This document shows, in pieces, positions 6,321 to 13,177 of a stretch of DNA of 13,177 nt (the stretch's first letter is position 1; each line of letters opens with the position of its first letter). The stretch is from contig CASEDW010000111.1 in NCBI GenBank assembly GCA_949286775.1, positions 1 to 13,177 on the forward strand. The letters run 5' to 3'. The position numbers and the translations under genes were made by a program. The notes beneath the pieces are model-generated. The model was not told the origin of the DNA, did not search any database, and saw only the letters and a list, made by a program, of their open reading frames with translations. The DNA is from an uncultured Eubacteriales bacterium (GTDB lineage Bacteria; Bacillota; Clostridia; Lachnospirales; Lachnospiraceae).

Positions 6321-7253
6321 TTACTCGACGACGGCATTTGTATCAAATACGATATTTTCCGTATCTTCGTCAAAATTCTCCAGATGCAGCTCTCCCGATC
6401 TGTCCGATATCATCGGGATGATCGCCGCCACGCGTCTCATCTTTTCCTCAAGGTTTTTGTCCTCGCCAAGAAGCACTTTGATATTTCCAAACCTGAGGGA
6501 ATATGTCACCGTCTCTTCCAAGGCTCCGTTCCCGCTGTCTGCCGAATCGTTCTCCTGTGTGTTTCCTTCCTCAGCAGAGTTTTCTTCAGATGCGGCGTTT
6601 TCTTCTGACGCATCTGAGTTTTCTTCCAGGTTTTCTCCTGATGCCTCTTCTATATTTGAAGCTTCTTTATCAGATGTTCTTTCTATATAAATATACTCAG
6701 GAGAAATCCCATATTTATCAAAGCTGCTTTTGAGAGCTGAAAGAGCATTTAAAACCGAGTCCTCAACGCCCTCTATTCTTTCTCCGACTGTTCCCTTCGA
6801 GCCAAGTCCCGAAATCAGCGGAAGATTCAGATTCGCGCTTTCCTCAAAACTGACGATTTCTATTACGACTCCATCCTGATCTATGCAGCATACCTTATCG
6901 CCCACCCTGAACATTCCTATTGTAAGCTTTTCATGGGCGCGAAGAGATATCGTATTTCTGTCGATATATACCGTATCCACATAGTCCAAAAGAGGCACGT
7001 CGCTGATATCTATCCTTCTGTGAAACAGGTAATACAAAACGGAATTGTTATACGCGTTTTCATTGATGCATAAAGCCTTTATTTCCTCATCGGTATATCT
7101 TTCGTTTCCCGAAACGATGATATTGTCCACTTTAAACAGCAAAAGAAAAAGGAGAACGAGAACAAGTATCGTTCCTGTGACCGCAAGCATTATTCTTCTG
7201 CGGATTTTGGCATTCAGTCTGTTTCTTTTCTCTTTTTTTCTCTTTCTTACCAT
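6321..7253 (-). CDS. ftsQ: Cell-division protein of the FtsQ/DivIB family
   Basis: Bitopic divisome protein that links FtsL/DivIC to the septal synthase. After a Lys/Arg-rich cytoplasmic tail comes one membrane helix (about residues 21-40), then a POTRA-like domain opening with KVDNIIVSGNERYTDEEI. A beta domain follows, ending with RFGNIKVLLGEDKNLEEKMRRVAAII and HLENFDEDTENIVFD. An acidic, Glu/Ser/Asn-rich stretch of about 54 residues (about 194-247) interrupts the beta domain. I chose the ATG at 7251-7253 because AAAAGGA precedes it. An in-frame ATG at 7266-7268 would add five residues but has no ribosome binding site. It follows mraY closely and is the last dcw gene before the ribosomal genes. 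The name is by architecture, not by strong sequence identity. Confidence 0.85.
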   Translation of the reverse strand: MVRKRKKEKRNRLNAKIRRRIMLAVTGTILVLVLLFLLLFKVDNIIVSGNERYTDEEIKALCINENAYNNSVLYYLFHRRIDISDVPLLDYVDTVYIDRNTISLRAHEKLTIGMFRVGDKVCCIDQDGVVIEIVSFEESANLNLPLISGLGSKGTVGERIEGVEDSVLNALSALKSSFDKYGISPEYIYIERTSDKEASNIEEASGENLEENSDASEENAASEENSAEEGNTQENDSADSGNGALEETVTYSLRFGNIKVLLGEDKNLEEKMRRVAAIIPMISDRSGELHLENFDEDTENIVFDTNAVVE

Positions 7254-7301
7254 AACGTTCCTTTTCATATTACATGACGCGTATTTTGCATCATTTCATA
7301 T

Positions 7302-8258
7302 TCAGATACCATACAGCGCCACGACAGACGCAAGCACGGTAATGATCGTAAACACAGCTACTATTCTGGGTTCAGACCAGCCGCAAAGCTCAAAATGATG
7401 ATGTATCGGAGTCATTTTAAATATTCTCTTTCCGTGAGTAGTCTTGAAATATGTAACCTGAAGAACAACAGATACAAGCTCAACCGCGTAAATTATTCCC
7501 ACTATCGGGATAAAAAGCGGCATGTTCAGCATATACGCCATTCCGGCAACAAATCCGCCGAGCGCAAGCGATCCCGTATCTCCCATGAACACCTTAGCCG
7601 GAAAGACATTGTATACAAGAAATCCCATAAGTCCTCCCAAAAAAGCGCAGGCACAGGGCTCGAGTCCCGCGTTCTTAGCTATAGCGACAACTATGAAAAA
7701 CGCCGCTACGACAGACGTCACGCTTGAAGCCAATCCGTCGAGTCCGTCAGTAAAATTGACGCCGTTTACCGTCGCGAGCACGACTATATACATAAACGGT
7801 ATCGCTATCACTCCGATATCGACAGTTGATCCGTTTGAAAACGGAATTATCATTTCAAGTCCCGTATCAGTCATGTTGATCATATACAGTAAAAATACCG
7901 TAGTAACGATAAACTGCAGTATAAGCTTCTGCCACGGAAGAAGTCCGTCGGATCGCTTCAAAACAACCTTCAGATAGTCGTCTAAAAACCCCACCGCTCC
8001 GAATCCGAGCACAAGGATCATCACAGGAACCACCTTCGGATAAATTCCCGCGAAGACAAATGTCCCAACGGAAGCCGCCGCAAGAAATATGATGCCTCCC
8101 ATCGTCGGCGTTCCCGCTTTAAGCAGGTGCGACTTGACGCCCTCTTCTCTTTCTGTCTGTCCCATCTTAAGCTTCCTTAAAACAGGTATAAATACAGGTC
8201 CAAGGATAACCGCCGCGAAAAAAGATATAAGCAGCGACAATAATAAAATCAGATTCAT
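7302..8258 (-). CDS. mraY: Phospho-N-acetylmuramoyl-pentapeptide transferase (MraY)
   Basis: MraY transfers phospho-MurNAc-pentapeptide from UDP to undecaprenyl phosphate, making lipid I, at the inner face of the membrane. The 318 residues hold about ten membrane helices and every family block: KAGTPTMGGI (47-56), FLDDYLK with the catalytic D93-D94, NFTDGLDG (168-175), MGDTGSLALGG (225-235) and TPIHHHFE with H286-H288. The ATG at 8256-8258 follows GGGAGAG. It starts 34 nt after the PBP gene. The usual next gene, murD, is not here. Confidence 0.98.
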   Translation of the reverse strand: MNLILLLSLLISFFAAVILGPVFIPVLRKLKMGQTEREEGVKSHLLKAGTPTMGGIIFLAAASVGTFVFAGIYPKVVPVMILVLGFGAVGFLDDYLKVVLKRSDGLLPWQKLILQFIVTTVFLLYMINMTDTGLEMIIPFSNGSTVDIGVIAIPFMYIVVLATVNGVNFTDGLDGLASSVTSVVAAFFIVVAIAKNAGLEPCACAFLGGLMGFLVYNVFPAKVFMGDTGSLALGGFVAGMAYMLNMPLFIPIVGIIYAVELVSVVLQVTYFKTTHGKRIFKMTPIHHHFELCGWSEPRIVAVFTIITVLASVVALYGI

Positions 8259-8292
8259 TTTCTCTCCCTCATTTTTAATACTTCATCAGGTT

Positions 8293-10431
8293 CTACAGCG
8301 AATCGTTCGTAACCCCGTCCGAATAAATATCGTTTCCGCCGTACTGTACCGTCTCGTCTTCAGGCTGAGCCGCCGGCTCCGGAATCGTCGTATCGGAAAT
8401 GCCGTGTTCAACTCCGGCGGCGTTTTCAACGTTTTCCGTTTGTGTCTGCTCCTCTGCACTTTGCGCGGCAGCGTTTTGTTCAGCCTGTATTCTCAACTGT
8501 TCTTCATATTCCGATCTTTCCTGCGGATCGTCTACGAAAAAATTCATATACGGAAGAAGCTCTTCAAATATCTGCCGCGATATTTCCTGAGCATAAACCG
8601 AATTATCCTGCTCTTCCACATTTGGCTCGTCTACAACGACATATACGAGCACTTCCGGATCATCCAGAGGAGCAAATCCGATAAAGGAAACGAGATAGTT
8701 TCCGCTGTCACGCGGCACCTTCTGAGCCGTTCCCGTTTTTCCTCCCATGCTGTAGCCGGGAACTTTCGCCATGCCTCCCGTACCGGTCTCAACTACTTCG
8801 CCCATGGCCTCCCGCAAAAAATCGCTGACCTCTGCTGAAACAGTCTGTCTTTCGACAACTTCATTTTTTGTCTCCAGCAGATTTCCCGAACTGTCGGTTA
8901 TATTTTTGACCACATGAGGCTTATAATAATATCCTCCATTTATTACAGAAGCTATAGCCGACGCCTCCTGTACCATCGTACATGTATAACCCTGTCCGAA
9001 TGTCGATGTCGCGAGTTCAAGCTCTCCCATCTGATCCTGCGTATAGAGTATTCCCGCGTTTTCTCCCGGAAGATCGATGCCTGTTTTTCTTCCGAAATTA
9101 AAGATGTCCTGATATCTTAAGAATGTCTCGTTGCCGAGCTTTTCGCCGATCTGCATCATTACATCGTTGCAGGACTGCGCGATTCCGCCCTCTACATCGA
9201 GTTCCCCATGTTGGGAAGGATATATGGAGCATCGCACCATAACGCCGTTTATCACCTGATATCCGTCGCACATAAACTTGTCCGAAAGACTTACCGTATC
9301 TGTTTCAAGCGCTGCCGCGACAGTCATCGGCTTTACCGTAGAACCCGGCTCAAACGCGTCTGATATGCAGTAGTTTCTCCATATCTGATTCATTTTTATC
9401 GTTTTTTCTTCTGTCGACATCTTATTCCACTCGGCTTCTCCGAAAATATGCGACAGATTCTGAGGATCATTCAGATCATACCAGTCCGTTGAATCCATTC
9501 CAAGGATCTCGCCGTTATTCGGATCCATTACGAGAACAGCTATGTTCTGAGCGGCCTTTTCGCCGTTCGGTCCATTTTTATACTTCGCCTGGAAATCTTC
9601 GATCGCTTTTCTTATGATCTGCTGGATGTTTACGTCTATCGTAGAAACGACATTATTTCCATCCTGCGGCTCGATTATATTCTGTTCGACATCGGAATCC
9701 TCATTAAAATATCCGAAAATTCGTCCGTTTTCTCCGTTTAATATATCGTTGTAATATCCTTCGATTCCCCAGGAGGCTTCATTAGACGAATTAGTAAAGC
9801 CTATCACGTCGCAGGCTATCGAATTCTGCGGATAGACCCTCTTGTAACTTTCTTCAAACCATACGCCGTTTATATTTTCATAATATTCTTTTTCTTCTTT
9901 TGTCAGGTCTTCAGTATCCGTGGCGAGATAATCTTCAAAAGCCTCTTTTTCTTCCATCGTTATCTCGTCGTCGATAACCTGATACTGGCTGTCTTTGGTA
10001 TTTTCGTCAGTCAGCCGCTCTCTTATTTCATCTTCGTCGCAGTCAAGCACTTTTACAAGAGCATCTATTGTCGGTTCGACATAAGGCTTAACAACATTCC
10101 CGTCGTCATCCTCTTCTTCATAGTTGACGACTTTACAGTCCAGCACCAGTTTGTATACCCTTTCGCTCGTGGCTAATATGGTGCCGTTTCGATCCAGTAT
10201 GTCTCCTCGTTTAAACGCCGTAGTCCTGTTTCCGTACTGCTGCTGCGTAGTCTGAAGCACTATTCTTCTGTATTCGCTTCCCTCTGTTATATTAATAGAA
10301 GTAATTTTTAACACTAAAGCTATTAAAGCCAGTATGACTACTCCAAACAGTCCTACCAGCTTTTTGCTAATCTTGCTATTTATTTTTCTAACAGGAAATT
10401 TACTGATTTTAGTCTTTCTCTTTTTCTTCAT
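8293..10431 (-). CDS. Class B penicillin-binding protein, FtsI/PBP2B/SpoVD type
   Basis: Septal peptidoglycan transpeptidase. A basic cytoplasmic tail (1-23) and one membrane helix (about 24-42) are followed by the dimerisation region (RGDILDRNGTILATS, 75-89) with an acidic insertion (about 104-190). The transpeptidase domain has the three catalytic motifs: S364-T-V-K367 with the nucleophile, S420-C-N422, and K565-T-G-T. No PASTA domain follows. Instead a Gln/Glu/Ala-rich tail (about 640-712) ends the 712-residue protein. The position after rsmH and the ftsL-like gene fits the division PBP. Whether it is the vegetative FtsI/PBP2B or the sporulation SpoVD cannot be settled from sequence, and the lack of PASTA removes the usual clue. 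The ribosome binding site is weak (CAGG). Confidence 0.94.
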   Translation of the reverse strand: MKKKRKTKISKFPVRKINSKISKKLVGLFGVVILALIALVLKITSINITEGSEYRRIVLQTTQQQYGNRTTAFKRGDILDRNGTILATSERVYKLVLDCKVVNYEEEDDDGNVVKPYVEPTIDALVKVLDCDEDEIRERLTDENTKDSQYQVIDDEITMEEKEAFEDYLATDTEDLTKEEKEYYENINGVWFEESYKRVYPQNSIACDVIGFTNSSNEASWGIEGYYNDILNGENGRIFGYFNEDSDVEQNIIEPQDGNNVVSTIDVNIQQIIRKAIEDFQAKYKNGPNGEKAAQNIAVLVMDPNNGEILGMDSTDWYDLNDPQNLSHIFGEAEWNKMSTEEKTIKMNQIWRNYCISDAFEPGSTVKPMTVAAALETDTVSLSDKFMCDGYQVINGVMVRCSIYPSQHGELDVEGGIAQSCNDVMMQIGEKLGNETFLRYQDIFNFGRKTGIDLPGENAGILYTQDQMGELELATSTFGQGYTCTMVQEASAIASVINGGYYYKPHVVKNITDSSGNLLETKNEVVERQTVSAEVSDFLREAMGEVVETGTGGMAKVPGYSMGGKTGTAQKVPRDSGNYLVSFIGFAPLDDPEVLVYVVVDEPNVEEQDNSVYAQEISRQIFEELLPYMNFFVDDPQERSEYEEQLRIQAEQNAAAQSAEEQTQTENVENAAGVEHGISDTTIPEPAAQPEDETVQYGGNDIYSDGVTNDSL

Positions 10432-10451
10432 ATATATACCTGTCTGTAATA

Positions 10452-10895
10452 TCAGCTATTTGGCACATCCTTATACTGTCTTACATAGCTTCCATCGCTG
10501 AGATCATAGTACATTATCTGATCTTCGCCAGCGTAATGCATGCCGAGTCTTTCCTCCGCCGCCTTCTTGACGTCTTCCATGCTCACAGAGCCTATTACCT
10601 GATTATATCTGGCGTCATTGTCATTTTTTAAGTTGTTATATTTGCTTTCAAGCTCGGCAATCTGCTCATACTGGCTTGTGATCGTTGCCTTCTGTCTTAA
10701 AAACGTTATGCAGAGCGCTGAAGCGACAATGCAAACTCCGGCAAGAAACGCAACATATCCCCTACTGAGGATCCGTCTGCTCGCCGCATTTTTTGCATGT
10801 CTCCTGCCTGTCTGTTTTCTATTTGATTTATTTTTTTCGGGCGCGTCCGCAATCTTTCTTACCGCGCTGCCGTCTTCATATCCATAATATCTCAT
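10452..10895 (-). CDS. ftsL: FtsL/DivIC-like cell-division protein
   Basis: Small bitopic divisome protein of 147 residues. It has a basic, Ser/Lys-rich cytoplasmic tail (1-45), one membrane helix (about 46-65, GYVAFLAGVCIVASALCITF) and an extracytoplasmic coiled coil with heptads (about 66-100, ITSQYEQIAELESKYNNLKNDN). A conserved AAEERLGMHYAGEDQIMYY segment near the end is typical of FtsL-type proteins. FtsL proteins share little sequence, so the call rests on architecture and on its place between rsmH and the PBP gene. The ATG at 10893-10895 has a weak GGA site. Before it lie 125 nt of non-coding DNA with only a small GCCTT/AAGGC hairpin. Confidence 0.85.
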   Translation of the reverse strand: MRYYGYEDGSAVRKIADAPEKNKSNRKQTGRRHAKNAASRRILSRGYVAFLAGVCIVASALCITFLRQKATITSQYEQIAELESKYNNLKNDNDARYNQVIGSVSMEDVKKAAEERLGMHYAGEDQIMYYDLSDGSYVRQYKDVPNS

Positions 10896-11020
10896 TTTTA
10901 TTCCGTCTCTTTCAAAACTTACCCTTCTGCCGGTTCATGTCATCTTTCGCCTTTCAAGGCTCATCCGCTTCCGCTTTTTGTTTCCCCTGTCTTTGTCAGC
11001 GCCTGTTCAAACGCATGCCG

Positions 11021-11965
11021 TCATTTTTCAAGTCTGCGTTCAAACACCCGCAGCTTCGCGCTATGGGAACGTAAATTAATACGGATTTCTTCTTCTGTAG
11101 GAATAATGGGCTTTCTCGTAATAACCGCGCCCTTTGACTTTTTCCCGCACACGCATACCGGGAACTCCGGAGGACATGTGCACGGATTTTCATTTTTCCT
11201 GAAAATGTTCTTTACTATTCTGTCTTCCAATGAATGAAACGTGATAACGCAAAGCCTTCCGCCGTCGGACAGCATGTCTATCATCTTGTCCAAAGATTCT
11301 TTAAGAACGTCAAGTTCCGCGTTAACCTCAATTCTGATCGCCTGAAAAGTTCTCTTCGCAGGATGACCTCCCGAAGCTCTCATCTTCGCCGGAATGGACG
11401 ATTTAATCACCTCGGCCAGTTCGCCCGTCGTCATGATAGGTTTTTCCTGCCTTATTCTGCATATATTGCGGGCTATTTTTCTCGCGAATTTTTCTTCACC
11501 GTATTCCTTTATGACATGAAACAGTTTGTCTTCATCGTAGCTATTTACCACATCTGATGCGGTACGCCCCTGTGTTCTGTCCATACGCATATCCAAAGGC
11601 GCATCGAAACGATATGAAAAGCCGCGATCCGCATCGTCAAGCTGATGCGACGAAACCCCGAGATCTAATAAAATGCCATCGACACTTTTCACTCCCCTGA
11701 TCCCGAGTTCCTCTGTCATATTGCTGAAATTGCTGTGAATGATCGTTACACGATCACTAAATTCTTTTAATCTCTGCGACGCCGCTTCTATAGCGTCGTC
11801 GTCCTGATCAAAGCCAAATAATCTTCCGTTTTCATTCAGACGTCTGCAAATCTCATATGAATGGCCGGCTCCTCCCAAAGTGCCGTCGGCATAAGTTCCG
11901 TCCGGTCTGATATTAAGATTTTCAATTACTTCTGATAATAAAACCGATGTATGCCTGAAATCCAT
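11021..11965 (-). CDS. rsmH: 16S rRNA (cytosine-1402-N4)-methyltransferase RsmH
   Basis: RsmH (MraW) methylates N4 of C1402 in the 16S P-site using S-adenosylmethionine. From MDFRHTSVLL, 314 residues is the normal length. The SAM-binding loop DGTLGGAGHS lies at 28-37 and GFDQDDDAI at 51-59. The family blocks LDLGVSSHQLDDADRGFSYR and GGHPAKRTFQAIRIEVN follow. A Cys-rich patch (NPCTCPPEFPVCVCG) is near the end. The frame is open seven codons further, from a GTG at 11986, but the ATG at 11963-11965 fits the family start. It lies two bases after the mraZ stop codon, so coupling is likely. Confidence 0.97.
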   Translation of the reverse strand: MDFRHTSVLLSEVIENLNIRPDGTYADGTLGGAGHSYEICRRLNENGRLFGFDQDDDAIEAASQRLKEFSDRVTIIHSNFSNMTEELGIRGVKSVDGILLDLGVSSHQLDDADRGFSYRFDAPLDMRMDRTQGRTASDVVNSYDEDKLFHVIKEYGEEKFARKIARNICRIRQEKPIMTTGELAEVIKSSIPAKMRASGGHPAKRTFQAIRIEVNAELDVLKESLDKMIDMLSDGGRLCVITFHSLEDRIVKNIFRKNENPCTCPPEFPVCVCGKKSKGAVITRKPIIPTEEEIRINLRSHSAKLRVFERRLEK

Positions 11966-11967
11966 GA

Positions 11968-12399
11968 TTAAATCAAAACTCCACACTCCATGAGACCCTG
12001 TTCGATGGAATCCATGTCATCAAAACTGTTGTTCTCATTCCATTTGGCTTTGTCCCAGATCTCGATACGTTCAAGATTTCCGGTGACCACCACATCCTTT
12101 GTAAGGTGCGCGTATTCGCGAAGCGCGTTCGGAACAAGCATTCGTCCCTGTTTGTCAAGTTCGCATGTTGCTGCCGAAGACACCAAAAATCTCGTGATCG
12201 TTCTGGCGTTTTTATTTGTAAGCGGTAATGAACTGAGTTTTTCTTCGAGTTTTTTCCATTCGATCTGCGGATACACGGAAATACAGCCGTCAAGTCCCCT
12301 TGTCAGAACAAAAGCCTCCCCAAGCTCTTCTCTGAATTTCGCCGGCATTATTAATCTTCCTTTCTCGTCAATCGAATGACTGTACTCTCCCATGAACAT
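11968..12399 (-). CDS. mraZ: Transcriptional regulator MraZ
   Basis: MraZ forms a ring of AbrB-like domains and represses its own operon by binding tandem repeats near the promoter. The 143-residue protein begins MFMGEYSHSIDEKGRLIMPAKFRE. It holds the duplicated DXXXR signature: D11-R15 in the first half and D82-R86 (DKQGRMLVP) in the second. It is the first gene of the dcw cluster. The ATG at 12397-12399 follows AAAGAGG. A second ATG two codons later is less likely because MFMGEY is the family start. Matching operator repeats lie 50-86 bp upstream. Confidence 0.98.
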   Translation of the reverse strand: MFMGEYSHSIDEKGRLIMPAKFREELGEAFVLTRGLDGCISVYPQIEWKKLEEKLSSLPLTNKNARTITRFLVSSAATCELDKQGRMLVPNALREYAHLTKDVVVTGNLERIEIWDKAKWNENNSFDDMDSIEQGLMECGVLI

Positions 12400-12448
12400 G
12401 GATAATTACCTCTTTATCCGGTTTTCGCGGCGAACTGTTAATTTCATT

Positions 12449-12484
12449 CCATTTTCCGCCACTTTCACCCACTTCTCACCACTT
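12449..12484 (-). promoter_or_regulatory. Four 10-bp direct repeats, likely MraZ operator
   Basis: On the minus strand, AAGTGG occurs at 12479-12484, 12469-12474 and 12459-12464, followed by AAATGG at 12449-12454, each starting exactly 10 bp from the last. A weaker TATGGG lies at 12489-12494. MraZ of other bacteria binds short G-rich direct repeats (TGGG or AAGTG types) with the same 10-bp period near its own promoter. Here the repeats lie just downstream of the predicted start of transcription, a good place for repression. Confidence 0.8.
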
Positions 12485-12493
12485 ATTTCCCAT

Positions 12494-12522
12494 ATGATAA
12501 CTTTTGCCATTGAAAAAATCAA
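12494..12522 (-). promoter_or_regulatory. Sigma-A type promoter of the mraZ (dcw) operon
   Basis: On the minus strand, TTGATT (12517-12522) and TATCAT (12494-12499) are separated by 17 bp. Transcription would start near 12487, right at the edge of the operator repeats and about 88 nt before the mraZ start codon. Confidence 0.65.
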
Positions 12523-12654
12523 GGTGTAAATTGTGAAATCACTGTGTTTTTATCTTTATTTTATAAACGACACAGAACCTCTTCATTAAACTAAGCCCCT
12601 CCGCAGGATTATTGTCAAATGATTGCATCGATATATAAGCCAATTATCCGAATA

Positions 12655-12717
12655 TTTAAAAAATTTAAAAAATTTTTCAATTTTCCTATTGACATATCGT
12701 TGCTTGTGATATACAAT
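12655..12717 (+). promoter_or_regulatory. Strong rightward sigma-A promoter with upstream A-tracts
   Basis: TTGACA (12689-12694) and TACAAT (12712-12717) are 17 bp apart, a near-perfect match. Immediately upstream, runs of A and T (about 12655-12684) recur roughly every 9-10 bp, as in UP elements contacted by the alpha C-terminal domain. Transcription would start near 12724 and run toward the gene beginning at 13167. Confidence 0.75.
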
Positions 12718-12723
12718 AAAACC

Positions 12724-13166
12724 ATCAAAAGAGAAACGGATAACAAATAAAAGAAAATCAAAAAATTATTCGATCAAAGTTATTCTTAAAAGTCATTTGA
12801 TCTAAAATTAATGAACCAACGCATATACAAGGAAATATCTTCCATTAAGAGACAAGATAGTGTTGAAAGACTTCAGATTCGAAATCAGATAACTAAAAGA
12901 ATAAAATCAAGAATAAATAAAAAAAGATTTTCTATATAATAAGGTAAATTATCCGAATTAAATTTAGTTCCTCGAAATAAAGATGATCAGTTGTTTTAAA
13001 GAAGAAGATAGATGATATAGGAAGAAATTAATTATCGGGAAGATAATTCAGAAGAAAAAAACAATTGGTTATCAAAATTAAAGGATAACGAGTTTAAGAA
13101 AGATAATTATTATCAGAAAAATTTATCCGCATTATCTTTAATCAAAGAAAGCAGAAGGTGTAGACA
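12724..13166 (+). other. A+T-rich, purine-rich 443-nt stretch downstream of the rightward promoter
   Basis: No recognisable gene. The plus strand is strongly A and G biased. Two stretches are open in the same frame. From 12811 an ATG frame of 42 codons (MNQRIYKEISSIKRQ..., ending TAA at 12937-12939) has no ribosome binding site. From 13021 a 49-codon stretch has no ATG, GTG or TTG start and ends in a TGA at 13168-13170. Four stop-containing sites separate them. A 7-bp hairpin AATTATC/GATAATT lies at 13030-13048. It may be a long leader RNA, a decayed gene or spacer DNA. I see nothing that decides. Confidence 0.4.
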
Positions 13167-13177
13167 ATGAAATTAAA
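13167..13177 (+). CDS. Start of an unidentified plus-strand gene (partial)
   Basis: An ATG at 13167-13169 (reading Met-Lys-Leu) is preceded by AGAAGG at a suitable distance and lies downstream of the rightward promoter. The window ends after three codons, so the product is unknown. The ATG overlaps the TGA that closes the 49-codon open stretch upstream (an ATGA overlap). Confidence 0.4.

Noticed and set aside
8089..8838. 249-residue plus-strand frame and other long plus-strand frames across the block
   Set aside because: They run antisense to mraY, the PBP and other clear genes, have no recognisable domains, and have low-complexity Ser/Arg/Phe-rich translations typical of shadow frames.
11966..11986. 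GTG start for rsmH seven codons upstream
   Set aside because: It would overlap mraZ, and the family N-terminus matches MDFRHTSVLL at the ATG.
12937..13020. Stop-codon reassignment joining the two open stretches
   Set aside because: Genes in the window end normally at TAA, TAG or TGA, so a recoded code is not credible.
12400..13166. Replication origin with DnaA boxes
   Set aside because: The repeats read TTATCCG, not TTATCCACA, and neither dnaA, dnaN nor rpmH is in view. Kept only as a weak alternative under the motif finding.
1..13177. Mobile elements, CRISPR arrays, tRNA or rRNA genes
   Set aside because: No transposase or integrase frames, no regularly spaced repeats with unique spacers, and no tRNA-like cloverleaf were found by eye.

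Overview
The window looks like chromosomal DNA from a Gram-positive anaerobe of the class Clostridia, most likely of the Lachnospiraceae type. This rests on gene content and style: ScpA/ScpB instead of MukBEF, AGGAGG-type ribosome binding sites, a long bL17 with an internal insertion, an FtsL-like protein and a class B PBP without PASTA repeats, and a zinc-binding L36. Apart from both ends, everything is encoded on the minus strand. The assignment is inference from the proteins, not from a database search.

Reading along the minus strand (high to low coordinates), the first block is a shortened cell-division/cell-wall (dcw) cluster: mraZ, rsmH, an ftsL-like gene, a class B penicillin-binding protein gene, mraY and a ftsQ/divIB-like gene. 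mraZ has a recognisable promoter, and just downstream of it lie four direct repeats at exact 10-bp spacing that fit the known MraZ operator. The usual murD, ftsW/spoVE and murG do not lie between mraY and ftsQ, and ftsA/ftsZ do not follow.

Directly after ftsQ comes the alpha operon: rpmJ (L36), rpsM (S13), rpsK (S11), rpsD (S4), rpoA (RNA polymerase alpha) and rplQ (L17). It has its own promoter, whose -10 box lies inside an 18-bp inverted repeat. infA, which normally precedes rpmJ, is absent. Between rpmJ and rpsM lies a 279-nt non-coding stretch rich in hairpins, including a 91-nt element that folds as a three-way junction closed by 11 perfect base pairs. It is a strong candidate for an autoregulatory ribosomal-protein leader, probably responding to S4. 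After rplQ come rpsU (S21), which ends at a perfect 13-bp hairpin, a calcineurin-type metallophosphoesterase, and the overlapping condensin genes scpA and scpB, which end at a bidirectional terminator. The last codons of an unknown plus-strand gene converge on that terminator at positions 1-45.

The right end (about 12,400-13,177) is an A+T-rich divergent intergenic region. It carries the mraZ promoter going left and a strong consensus promoter with upstream A-tracts going right. The rightward promoter is followed by about 440 nt of purine-rich sequence with five copies of TTATCCG spread over the whole region, two short open stretches in one frame, and the start of a plus-strand gene at 13,167. 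I could not identify that gene. No mobile element, CRISPR array, tRNA or rRNA was seen.
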